Positions 1 to 5,372 are shown, counted from the first letter of the stretch. The stretch: DNA of 6,256 bases from Chloroflexota bacterium (GCA_026390045.1 JAPLGR010000136.1:1-6256), one strand, 5' to 3'. A program made the numbers and translations. The notes: generated by a model from the letters alone, not told the origin.

Positions 1-120
1 CTTGAGACGCCGGGCCGCCTCCTTGACGGTGAGTAGCGAATCCGCACCAATAGTGACATTTTCTTGCATTACCGGTGCATTAAACGTTGGGCGAAAGTCT
101 CCCAAACCTGGCGAAGGCAC
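1..120 (-). CDS. Excisionase-type HTH protein, N-terminal part (runs off left edge)
   Basis: Only the first 40 codons are visible; the gene continues beyond base 1. Residues 28-40 read SLLTVKEAARRLK. This is the characteristic start of the MerR-like/excisionase helix-turn-helix (HTH_17 type), which binds DNA and in integrative elements often acts as the Xis directionality factor. I chose the GTG at 118-120 because GGAGGAAG lies 8 nt upstream. The ATG at 67-69 would give a shorter protein starting MQENVTIGADS but has no clear ribosome site. The reading frame stays open back to a stop near 436, across the tRNA fragment and terminator, so frame openness alone does not fix the start. The gene points away from a tRNA-Pro 3' half, which suits an element-end xis with an integrase gene further left. 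Another HTH_17 regulator remains possible because the rest of the protein is not visible. Confidence 0.55.
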   Translation of the reverse strand, partial: MPSPGLGDFRPTFNAPVMQENVTIGADSLLTVKEAARRLK

Positions 121-201
121 GGAAAATGCTTCCTCCGAAACTTCCCCGGATTGCGAAGACTTGCCAGACCCTGCATCACTTGACTCACAGTGCGGGCAGG
201 A

Positions 202-243
202 TTGGGGTGCAAGTGGTCGCTGGTTCAAATCCAGTCGCCCCGA
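202..243 (+). other. 3' half of tRNA-Pro(GGG), probable att site
   Basis: Reading from 202: an anticodon loop TTGGGGT (anticodon GGG at 204-206), the 3' strand of the anticodon stem GCAAG (209-213), and a variable loop TGGTC (214-218). These are followed by a T-stem GCTGG (219-223), T-loop TTCAAAT (224-230) and stem CCAGT (231-235). The acceptor strand CGCCCCG (236-242) and discriminator A (243) complete it. The acceptor sequence and GGG anticodon are those of bacterial tRNA-Pro. The five bases before the loop (CAGGA) cannot pair with GCAAG, and no CGGGGCG acceptor strand, D-arm or 5' anticodon strand precedes it, so only the 3' half is present. No CCA is encoded. A sharp start at the anticodon loop is typical of integrase att cores. 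Confidence 0.75.
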
Positions 244-253
244 CTTCGTAGCC

Positions 254-286
254 CCCGAGATTTCGCAAGGGTCTCGGGTTTTTTTT
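254..286 (+). terminator. Intrinsic terminator after the tRNA-Pro 3' half
   Basis: CCCGAGA (254-260) pairs perfectly with TCTCGGG (272-278) across an 11-nt loop, followed at once by eight T residues (279-286). It sits 10 nt after the tRNA fragment, so it is most simply the original terminator of the tRNA-Pro gene. Confidence 0.85.
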
Positions 287-290
287 GTTG

Positions 291-365
291 TGTCACCTGG
301 GATTTCCTTTGTCCGGTGAGCCGCCTGGGTGCCCCCAATGGCCCAGGTGACATCCCAGGTGACAT
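291..365. repeat. 12-bp tandem repeat CCCAGGTGACAT with an inverted copy
   Basis: CCCAGGTGACAT occurs twice head to tail at 342-353 and 354-365. Eleven of its bases occur inverted at 291-301 (TGTCACCTGGG), 40 nt to the left and just beyond the tRNA terminator. Possible roles are recombinase accessory sites, a regulator operator or an insertion-sequence remnant. The sequence does not decide between these. From here to 626 I see no convincing gene. Confidence 0.6.
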
Positions 366-626
366 TTTTCGGCTTCACCGGGCGCTGGCCCCTGCCCCGT
401 GCAAATGGCCTTCGCCAGCGATGCGGAGCCCACCGTCACGGACTATCGGTGGACCCCCGGAGTCGCCCGCAGCGAGCAGGTTCGCGTCGTAGGACGGCCT
501 CCTGGACCGATGCTACTGTTTCCGGTTGACGGTGGATGCTCCCTGTCGCCCGGAGCGTGTACGCTGCCACCGTGGCGACCGCCGCCCTCGCCTGTCCCGC
601 AAGCCACTCTGGATGACGGAGGGGCC

Positions 627-955
627 ATGTCGCCAAGGACACCTCCCCGATTCGTCCCACTCGTCGGAATGGTCACGCTCCTGCCCGGCACGGGCTGCTC
701 CTGGATCTTCATCCAGAAGCCGCCGCCTGGCCCCGTCGAGCCCGTGCCACCCGTCGAGTGCACGTCCTCGAACGAGTACTCTGTGGTCGACTCCATCGTG
801 GGCTGGCCGCGGTGGTAGCGGGATCGATCGTCGCAGGGTCGGGTCTGAGCGGTTTCAAAGCGACCAAGGCATGCCGGGATCTGCAGGAACATCAACTTGA
901 GTGCGTGAGCGATGTCGAGGCCGCCTGTCTGACCTTGAAGGAACGGAAGCCGTAG
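627..955 (+). pseudogene. Small lipoprotein-like gene split by a frameshift
   Basis: The ATG at 627 follows GGAGGGG (618-624). The first frame encodes 63 residues and stops at 816-818. It opens with a lipoprotein-like leader whose candidate lipid cysteine is residue 24 (LLPGTGC), then a proline-rich stretch (KPPPGPVEPVPPVEC). The following frame continues naturally with GLAAVVAGSIVAGSGLSGF and a cysteine-bearing tail ending LKERKP at 955. Adding one base near 799-805 would join both parts into a protein of 109 residues with an unbroken small-residue hydrophobic segment. This points to a one-base deletion or a sequencing error. The layout (lipid cysteine, proline-rich linker, membrane-like segment, Cys-rich tail) resembles short envelope lipoproteins of myxobacteria, but I cannot name a family. 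No slippery heptamer is present, so programmed frameshifting is unlikely. The lipobox is weak, with Gly at -3. Confidence 0.55.
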
Positions 956-976
956 GTTCCGTCCCGGCAGTAGATC

Positions 977-1011
977 CATGGCCCCCGCCCCCCTCGACTG
1001 TGCTGGCTCGC
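977..1011 (-). repeat. Dispersed repeat R2, copy 1
   Basis: Contains the 12-mer CCCCTCGACTGT (990-1001), preceded by ATGGCCCCCGC and followed by a CTGGCTCG-like segment. The same core recurs at 4808-4819 and 5406-5417 in the same orientation with similar flanks. This is the most diverged of the three copies. Its role is unknown. Confidence 0.5.
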
Positions 1012-1190
1012 TCCTGCCGGTCACGCACCTCCAGCCGGGGGACCAGGTTCGCTGCGACTTCTGCGGGCGGGATGTCTACGTCAGGCCGCGGCCACCGGAA
1101 GGGTTCCGGGATCCGTGGCCTAGCTCGAAGGCCCCACGCATCTCGCTGCATTGGGCGAAGCCGATGAAGGAAATGAAGCCGGGGAACTGA
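978..1190 (+). CDS. Possible 70-residue hypothetical protein with one CxxC
   Basis: The frame encodes 70 residues with very high third-position GC and lower second-position GC, as in real genes of this composition. Around residues 22-37 it reads DQVRCDFCGRDVYVRP, with a CxxC pair (Cys26, Cys29) like half of a zinc ribbon. A second pair is missing, so independent zinc binding is unlikely. The ATG at 978 has no ribosome site and lies inside repeat copy R2-1, so the true start may be elsewhere or the ORF may be a gene remnant. I do not recognise a family. It follows the broken lipoprotein gene by 22 nt on the same strand. It could also be chance in GC-rich DNA. Confidence 0.35.
   Translation: MAPAPLDCAGSLLPVTHLQPGDQVRCDFCGRDVYVRPRPPEGFRDPWPSSKAPRISLHWAKPMKEMKPGN
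1154..1180. repeat. Short repeat related to 4369-4395
   Basis: This 27-bp segment matches 4369-4395 at 21 of 27 positions, with shared pieces GGCGAA, GATGAAGG and GAAGCC. A similar pattern occurs inside repeat R1 near 1470-1495. It may be a diverged member of the same family. From 1191 to 1390 I see no gene, only a small hairpin GGTGC-CTTT-GCACC at 1272-1285. Confidence 0.35.
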
Positions 1191-1390
1191 TCGGGCTCGC
1201 GGTGGGAAGAAAGCAAAGGCAGGCGCACGGAGTGGACACCTTCGCGTGCGCCACGCCCCGGGGGTCAGGGCGGTGCCTTTGCACCTCAACGATCCATGCG
1301 GAGCCGGCAGGCCGTCCAGCGGCAACGCGGGGTGGCCTGATTGCCGTAGCCGGAAAGGCGAAGGCCCCGCACTGGTCGAACCCCATGCGG

Positions 1391-1495
1391 TCACCGCCGG
1401 GGAACTGAGCACCGACCCCTGGCGCAGTTCACCGGATGCGCGATTCCAGGCGCATTGAGCCCCGTAGCCGAAGCTGGCGAAGGAGTAGAAGCGGG
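1391..1495. repeat. Dispersed repeat R1, copy A
   Basis: Bases 1410-1450 match 4855-4895 at 36 of 41 positions. After a diverged 19-bp spacer of equal length in both copies, GAAGCTGGCGAAGGAG (1470-1485) is identical to 4915-4930. The two copies are in the same orientation. This one ends about 57 nt beyond the stop codon of the large minus-strand lipoprotein gene. It encodes no full protein. Confidence 0.7.
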
Positions 1496-1520
1496 CGGCC
1501 CCGTCGCCAGGACCGCCCGC
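1491..1520 (-). terminator. Probable terminator of the large lipoprotein gene
   Basis: GCGGGCGG (1491-1498) and CCGCCCGC (1513-1520) form a perfect 8-bp stem with a 14-nt loop, 31 nt beyond the minus-strand stop. On the minus strand it is followed by a T-rich but interrupted run (TTCTACTCCTT), so termination may be modest. Confidence 0.5.
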
Positions 1521-1551
1521 CTCGCGTGCCAACTTTTGGGAACGTCGTGCC

Positions 1552-3630
1552 TCACCTGGCCACGAACACGTTGTTGATTCGGACGTCCGTGCTCGCAACC
1601 GTGCCTGCAGTCGCAGGGACTCCAACGGCTGAGAAGATCCTCTTCATCGGAGAATTGGCTGGCCCGGCTACCGGAACGAGGGCCGATGGATCGACCGCGA
1701 GGAGCGAACCGTCGACTCCGAACGTGAATGTATGGGCCGTGTGATCCCATTTCACCAGCACGGTGTGGAGTCCGGTTCCCACCGACACGCCGCTGAAGGT
1801 GCCACTGCCGATCACGCTCACGGCCCCGCACTGGGGATTCGTGCATCGCATGATGCTGTAGGTGGCAGCGTCGGTCACAGCGGACAGGAAGACGCTCGCG
1901 AGGATGTCCCCGAGAGCGCTGTTGGGCGCACCGCCGTGGGTCCCATCGTTGAAGTAGCGCCCCTGGACCATGGCGTTGGCGTTGGTCCCCGCGCCCGTTG
2001 CCGTGAATCCCTTCATCGTGATGTCGGCTTGGACCGTGTTGACGGATTCGGGATCGCCAAAGATCACTCCGAACCCCTGGGACGAGTTCGTGCCAGCGCT
2101 GGTGGAATGGGCCGTCACGACCAAGGCGCCATCGGACAGCCCTACGGCGTGGGTGCCGCCGCTGCTCCACTTGTTCAGGCGAAGCTCGGGCGGGGCGCTG
2201 TTGCCTGGCGTTCCGCTGAAGTCGTCCCACAGGATGGGTGGCGCGCCGTCGAGTCCCACCTGCACCTGTGTGAACTGTGCCGTGATCTCGCCACTGCCAC
2301 CGCCTGCCTGCGTCTGGTCCTGCGTGCGCGCAACCACCTGCGCGGCGGCGAATCCGGGGCCGGCAAGGGGCACACCGCTCCACCCGAGGGTGGCTGCCAG
2401 GTACGCCGATGGGTTGGCCGTTCCCGAGACGCCCGCCCCAAAGGTTCCACCGCCGATCAGCCAGTGAAATATCCCGGTCGCCTCGTCGAGGCTCAGTATG
2501 AAGGTGTAGTACTGGTCGTAGGCCGCCGGAGCGCCGGACAGCAAGCCTCCGGGTAGGCTGGCGAAGCCAGGGGGGTCACTGAAGGTGATGCTCGCGGTGC
2601 TGAGGATGGCACATGAGGCGTCGTCGCAGTGGGTTACCTGGCGGTAGGCCTGCAGCCCGGCGCCGTCGTCGCCAAGTCCAATCTCGGCGACCACGACGTC
2701 CTTGGCGCCGCCCGGGAAGTTGAGGCGACTCGCCGGCGGGCTGTAGATCAGGCGGACACCGGCCCGAATCTCTCCACCACCGGACCGCGAGGCGGTGGCG
2801 GCCGGCACCTTCATGAGGCCAACCTGCAGCGTCGTCACGCGACGGGTTCCAGCGTTTACCGCCGCCACGGATGAGTAGATGCTGTTGCGGATCGTCCGCG
2901 ACTCCTCGTTGGTCATCGCCGTCGTGAGGAGGGCGGTTCCACCGGAGACCTGCGCGACCTGGCTCCCGGGCGGTTGCCAAAGGTGTCCGTCGAGCACCGG
3001 ACCGCAGAGGGGGTCGTAGAGGGTGAGGCCATCAGTGCTGGCGGGTGTTGGCACTCCGCAGCCCTGATCGGACAGCAGGCCCTCGCCCCCGGCGCCGCTT
3101 GCGGTCGCGGCGAAGTAGTACGCCACTCCGTTCGTCAGGCCGGTGACGGTCGTCGAGGTTCCCGAGGCCGCCACGCGTGGACTCGCGGTGGAGACGGGGG
3201 CCGTCGTGGAGTAGTAGACGTGGTACCCCGTGGCACCATCGCTTGCCGACCAGGAGAGCGCGACCTGGGAGTTCTCGGGAACAGCTCGCAGCGCCGTGGG
3301 CGCGAGCGGAGGAACAAAGACGTAAGCGGCGCTTCCAACGGGACTGTCCGCGTAGCCTCCGGCCGCGGCGAAGGCCTTCACGGTCATCGACGTGCCCACG
3401 GAGATGGGCGTCGAGTAGGTCGACGACGATGCCGTCGGCGTCGAGCCATCCGTCGTGAAGTGAATGGTGGCCCCTGCCGTTGCCGTGGAGAGAGTCACCG
3501 CCTGCGCCGAGATGTACGTGCCCGCCGGGAGGCTGAACGTGGGTGTGGCGGCCTGAGGCAACGGTTCGCTATTGCACCCCGATAGCGCCAGCAGTGTTCC
3601 TGCGGTCAACAGCAATCGCTTCGCGTTCAT
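1552..3630 (-). CDS. Multidomain lipoprotein (chitobiase-C-like, FN3, two beta modules)
   Basis: A 692-residue protein starting at the ATG 3628-3630, with AAGGAGGA four bases upstream. A longer open frame exists upstream but is arginine/proline-rich noise. Residues 1-19 are a lipoprotein signal (MNAKRLLLTAGTLLALSGC; lipobox LSGC, lipidated Cys19), so it should be anchored in the envelope. Residues about 30-106 match the CHB_HEX_C_1 (chitobiase/beta-hexosaminidase C-terminal) pattern, including TIHFTTDGSTPT and MTVKAFA. Residues about 110-197 are a fibronectin type III domain (VALSWSASDGATGYHVYY). Two related modules follow, about 202-460 and 464-692. Each opens with a D-D/P segment and a Trp, and each carries a C-x4-C pair (Cys335/340 and Cys596/601), suggesting duplicated LamG-like jelly rolls with a disulfide. 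No catalytic motif is evident. Carbohydrate or surface-ligand binding is inferred from domain types only. It appears to be transcribed alone. Confidence 0.92.
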   Translation of the reverse strand: MNAKRLLLTAGTLLALSGCNSEPLPQAATPTFSLPAGTYISAQAVTLSTATAGATIHFTTDGSTPTASSSTYSTPISVGTSMTVKAFAAAGGYADSPVGSAAYVFVPPLAPTALRAVPENSQVALSWSASDGATGYHVYYSTTAPVSTASPRVAASGTSTTVTGLTNGVAYYFAATASGAGGEGLLSDQGCGVPTPASTDGLTLYDPLCGPVLDGHLWQPPGSQVAQVSGGTALLTTAMTNEESRTIRNSIYSSVAAVNAGTRRVTTLQVGLMKVPAATASRSGGGEIRAGVRLIYSPPASRLNFPGGAKDVVVAEIGLGDDGAGLQAYRQVTHCDDASCAILSTASITFSDPPGFASLPGGLLSGAPAAYDQYYTFILSLDEATGIFHWLIGGGTFGAGVSGTANPSAYLAATLGWSGVPLAGPGFAAAQVVARTQDQTQAGGGSGEITAQFTQVQVGLDGAPPILWDDFSGTPGNSAPPELRLNKWSSGGTHAVGLSDGALVVTAHSTSAGTNSSQGFGVIFGDPESVNTVQADITMKGFTATGAGTNANAMVQGRYFNDGTHGGAPNSALGDILASVFLSAVTDAATYSIMRCTNPQCGAVSVIGSGTFSGVSVGTGLHTVLVKWDHTAHTFTFGVDGSLLAVDPSALVPVAGPANSPMKRIFSAVGVPATAGTVASTDVRINNVFVAR

Positions 3631-4053
3631 GGGTTCCTCCTTCTGCACGGAGCACCCGCGACGCACGATGCGGACGGAGTGCCCAACCCCACGACCTGGG
3701 ATGCCCCACCGATGTGACACCCGCGCCGACGATGTCGGCGCTGACGGCATTCGCGGCCTGCGGCCGGACCAGCGGCCATGGCAACTCCCCCTGCGTGCAA
3801 GCGTGCGCGCCCGGCACGGTGGCTGCCACCCGCCTGGCCACGCCTGTTGGGGTGACTTGGCTGGGTGAACCAGGCGGGGGTGTATGGCGCCGGGCGGTCC
3901 AGATAGGCGTCCGGCACGCAACACGACCCGCATGGGCCTACGTCGCGATGGCGATGCGCTCACCCGCCGTCGCTGACCCGCGCTGCCGCTTCTTCACGTT
4001 CCGGCTCGTGGGCGACGGCCATCATCGCCTGGTCGCTCTTGCCGGAAGCGTCC
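3631..4053. other. Intergenic region, upstream of the large lipoprotein gene
   Basis: The ribosome site of the minus-strand gene lies at the right-hand start of this stretch (about 3635-3642). I see no confident gene or promoter. A plus-strand frame around 3700-3850 has coding-like base use and a cysteine-bearing segment (CGRTSGHGNSPCVQACAPG). It lacks a start and merges into arginine-rich noise, so it may be a gene remnant or leader DNA. Confidence 0.4.
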
Positions 4054-4335
4054 GTGCCGACCTTTGCGAACACGGTGGTCTCCACCGAAACTGGTTCGAT
4101 CGTCATCGGGTCCGCCGTCACGGCAAACCTGGGCAGCACGCCGGTCACCGCGTACCAGATCAATATGACCCTCGGTGCAAACCCAGGCCCGACGGCCCAT
4201 GACCTGGGCTACGTCGACACGACCGTGACACCGAACCGGCCATACACGGGCGACAGCACCGGCGTGAACACCGGTAACACCGCTGCGACGAGGCCTACGA
4301 CGCTCGACGGCAGGTCCTATCTCGTGAAGCAGTAG
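4054..4335 (+). CDS. Doubtful 93-residue hypothetical protein or gene remnant
   Basis: A GTG at 4054 preceded by GGAAG opens a 93-residue frame ending LDGRSYLVKQ at a TAG (4333-4335). The product is rich in Thr, Gly, Asn and Val with only two or three Arg. That is unlike random GC-rich frames and resembles a beta-rich secreted segment. The same frame is open back to 3907, without a start codon, through a hydrophobic run (WATAIIAWSLL), so this could be the 3' part of a decayed exported protein. A minus-strand frame (3960-4163, TTG start) shares the same third codon positions and also has high third-position GC, so the coding strand is uncertain. I recognise no family. Confidence 0.3.
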   Translation: MPTFANTVVSTETGSIVIGSAVTANLGSTPVTAYQINMTLGANPGPTAHDLGYVDTTVTPNRPYTGDSTGVNTGNTAATRPTTLDGRSYLVKQ

Positions 4336-4368
4336 CGGTGCGCCCGGGGGAGTTGCCGGGGCAGTGAA

Positions 4369-4395
4369 GGCGAAATTGATGAAGGCGACGAAGCC
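4369..4395. repeat. Short repeat related to 1154-1180
   Basis: Matches 1154-1180 at 21 of 27 positions. On the minus strand it lies about 40 nt beyond the stop codon of the selenoprotein gene and overlaps the hairpin at 4393-4408. Confidence 0.35.
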
Positions 4396-4408
4396 AGGTG
4401 AACCTGGC
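4393..4408 (-). terminator. Possible terminator hairpin after the SelW-like gene
   Basis: GCCAGGT (4393-4399) and ACCTGGC (4402-4408) are perfectly complementary, allowing a 6-bp stem with a four-base loop. It lies 29 nt beyond the selW-like stop. On the minus strand it is followed by TTCGTCGCCTTC, which is only moderately T-rich, so its role as a terminator is weakly supported. Confidence 0.3.
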
Positions 4409-4436
4409 CCTGTGGACCCGCTGCCGCATCACCGCG

Positions 4437-4670
4437 TCACGGGGGAAGCCGCTTCGCGATCGCTTCGAGGAGCTCCTCGGTGTCGGGCCATTCCCCGCTG
4501 TCGAGCTTGGAGTAGATCACCTCGTGGTTGAAGGTGACCTCGAAGGACGACCTCCTCCCGCTATTCAGACTGACGCCGACCTTGCCAGAGAACCTGTCGG
4601 TGATCGCTTGCCCGAGACCTCGGGCCTTGGGGAGATAGTTTCAAACCGTGCAGTATTCGATCGTGACCAT
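4437..4670 (-). CDS. SelW/Rdx-family selenoprotein, in-frame TGA read as Sec
   Basis: A 77-residue protein from ATG (4668-4670) to TGA (4437-4439), with one internal TGA (4641-4643) as codon 10. GGAG sits five bases before the ATG. It opens MVTIEYCTVU-NYLPKARGL: beta strand, then a redox loop with Cys7 and Sec10 in a CxxU motif, then YLPKA. This is the signature of the SelT/SelW/SelH (Rdx) thioredoxin-like family. Further family features follow: a helix to about residue 28, a strand with FEVTF (43-47), then EVIYSK (50-55) and EWPDTEELLEAIAKRL (60-75). Length is normal for bacterial SelW-like proteins. Coding-type base use continues unbroken across the TGA. A hairpin fitting a bacterial SECIS starts 15 nt after it. 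Members are cytosolic thiol oxidoreductases whose substrates are poorly known. Expression needs SelA/B/C/D elsewhere in the genome. The gene appears monocistronic. A Cys-to-stop mutation is the alternative. Confidence 0.88.
4610..4625 (-). promoter_or_regulatory. Putative bacterial SECIS hairpin
   Basis: In the mRNA, GCCCGA and TCGGGC form a perfect 6-bp stem with loop GGTC (GGUC in RNA). It starts 15 nt after the in-frame UGA, so the apical loop begins 21 nt after it. Known bacterial SECIS elements have their apical loop about 16-37 nt after the UGA, with a G in the first two loop positions; both hold here. The SelB/Sec-tRNA complex would bind it to recode UGA. It lies within the coding sequence (codons 16-21). 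Confidence 0.7.
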
Positions 4671-4687
4671 GCTGGCTCCGTTGTATC

Positions 4688-4705
4688 GAGAGGCGACGGC
4701 CTCTC
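4688..4705 (-). promoter_or_regulatory. Perfect hairpin upstream of the SelW-like start
   Basis: GAGAGGC and GCCTCTC form a 7-bp stem with a four-base loop, 17 nt upstream of the start codon. If transcribed it lies next to the ribosome site (GGAG at 4676-4679). It could influence translation or be incidental. No T-run follows, so it does not look like a terminator. Confidence 0.3.
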
Positions 4706-4786
4706 TTCTCCAGGCGTGGCCGCCCGCTCTCCGCCTGCTCTCCACGCTCTAGGAACCAATCTAACGGCGCGCCGTCAAGTGCGACG

Positions 4787-4824
4787 GCTTTCGCGTGGCT
4801 CCGACGCCCCCTCGACTGTCACGG
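4787..4824 (-). repeat. Dispersed repeat R2, copy 2
   Basis: Shares GCTTTCG, CGTGGC, ACGC and CCCCTCGACTGTC-n-CGG with copy 3 (5383-5422) in the same order and orientation. The 12-mer core is at 4808-4819. It lies directly beside repeat R1 copy B. A perfect 12-bp palindrome, ACGGCGCGCCGT, stands just to its left at 4764-4775. Confidence 0.6.
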
Positions 4825-4838
4825 CTCGCCCACCGTGC

Positions 4839-4950
4839 CGCCGCCGGATGGCCTCACCGACCCGTGGCGGGGTTCACCAGATGCGCGAGTCCAGGTGAAT
4901 CGGTTCCCAAGGGAGAAGCTGGCGAAGGAGCAGACCGTCAACGAAGCGGG
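4839..4950. repeat. Dispersed repeat R1, copy B
   Basis: Homologous to 1391-1495: 36 of 41 matches over 4855-4895, then an equal-length 19-bp spacer, then an identical 16-mer at 4915-4930. Relative to copy A it carries about ten extra bases near its right end, before AAGCGGG. It ends about 52 nt beyond the stop codon of the minus-strand gene 5002-5274, a position almost the same as copy A relative to its gene. No gene is evident between 4671 and 5001. Confidence 0.7.
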
Positions 4951-5001
4951 AAGCTGAAGCGTGTGACCCGCTGGCCGTAAGGACATCGAGTGGCGCGATG
5001 C

Positions 5002-5274
5002 TCATGTCCATCCGGGTCCGGCACCTCGAGGATCACTCCGCTGGCGTGCAGCAGCCGCGTTGGCAAGGGCCGCCAGCGTTCTAGGCTCAACGCCGGGGTC
5101 GCGGCGAAAGCTCTCTGCGACCCCAGCAGCCCACGCGGCGTATCTGTCAGAGAAGCGAGGGCCGACATCCATGCCATCCACCGTCACGCCCCATTGGTCC
5201 TGGTCGAATGGAAACACACGGATGGTGTGCCCTCGAGCCGTGTAGTGGCGGACCTCGTCAGGATCCCGTTCCAT
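5002..5274 (-). CDS. Hypothetical protein, 90 residues
   Basis: A small, probably cytosolic protein without signal peptide or membrane segment. Residues 1-60 look well folded, with alternating strands (HTIRVFPFDQDQWGVTVDG) followed by a helix (FSDRYAAWAAGVAESFRRD). The tail is alanine-rich and then disordered (RSDPRGAGPGWT). I do not recognise a family and assign no function. The start is uncertain. The ATG at 5272-5274 begins the plausible conserved part but has no clear ribosome site. A TTG at 5347-5349 would add 25 residues with poorer coding character. An AT-rich patch upstream contains a TAATAT that could serve as a -10 element for either start. It is 331 nt upstream of the selenoprotein gene on the same strand, too far to infer an operon. 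Confidence 0.6.
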   Translation of the reverse strand: MERDPDEVRHYTARGHTIRVFPFDQDQWGVTVDGMDVGPRFSDRYAAWAAGVAESFRRDPGVEPRTLAALANAAAARQRSDPRGAGPGWT

Positions 5275-5372
5275 GCGCAGACGGTACGCGCCCGGGCATG
5301 TAGGTAGTTTCCCGCATCCTGGACTTTCGGGGCGTATGGGGAGGTTCAACGTCGCCTGCGGGGGCTAGCAAA

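Larger units (their letters stand above)
1..243. mobile_element. Right end of a putative tRNA-Pro-integrated element
   Basis: This is an inferred element end, from an excisionase-like gene on the left to the displaced 3' half of tRNA-Pro on the right. Tyrosine integrases that target a tRNA 3' end rebuild an intact tRNA at one junction and leave the original 3' half, with its native terminator, at the other. The fragment here has its terminator and lacks its 5' half, so host DNA should lie to the right and the element to the left. No integrase is visible in the window, and the matching copy of the repeat must lie outside it. Confidence 0.45.

Noticed and set aside
2..319. Plus-strand ORF of 105 residues at the left edge
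   Set aside because: It crosses the tRNA fragment and terminator, and the opposite strand carries the recognisable HTH motif.
1300..1480. Possible cyclic-di-GMP riboswitch suggested by GTAGCCGG-type motifs
   Set aside because: The other conserved GEMM blocks are missing, and no gene begins just downstream on that strand.
855..1625. Long minus-strand open frame of 256 residues
   Set aside because: It overlaps the end of the large lipoprotein gene, its terminator hairpin and several repeats. It has noise-like composition and no good start.
3660..3700. Sigma-54-like promoter (GG-N10-GC) upstream of the large lipoprotein gene
   Set aside because: Only the minimal GG/GC spacing fits. The TGGCAC and TTGC blocks are poor, and such matches are common in GC-rich DNA.
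3631..3963. Upstream extension of the large minus-strand ORF by 111 residues
   Set aside because: The added part is arginine/proline-rich. The ATG at 3630 has a strong ribosome site and is followed directly by a textbook lipoprotein signal.
4762..4793. Integron attC-like half site (ATCTAAC followed by TCAAG)
   Set aside because: No partner GTTRRRY or complementary half is found at attC-like distance on either strand, and the intervening ACGGCGCGCCGT is a self-contained palindrome.
4398..4898. Plus-strand ORF of 166 residues
   Set aside because: It is the antisense shadow of the SelW-like gene plus repeat DNA; the minus-strand frame shows clear family motifs.
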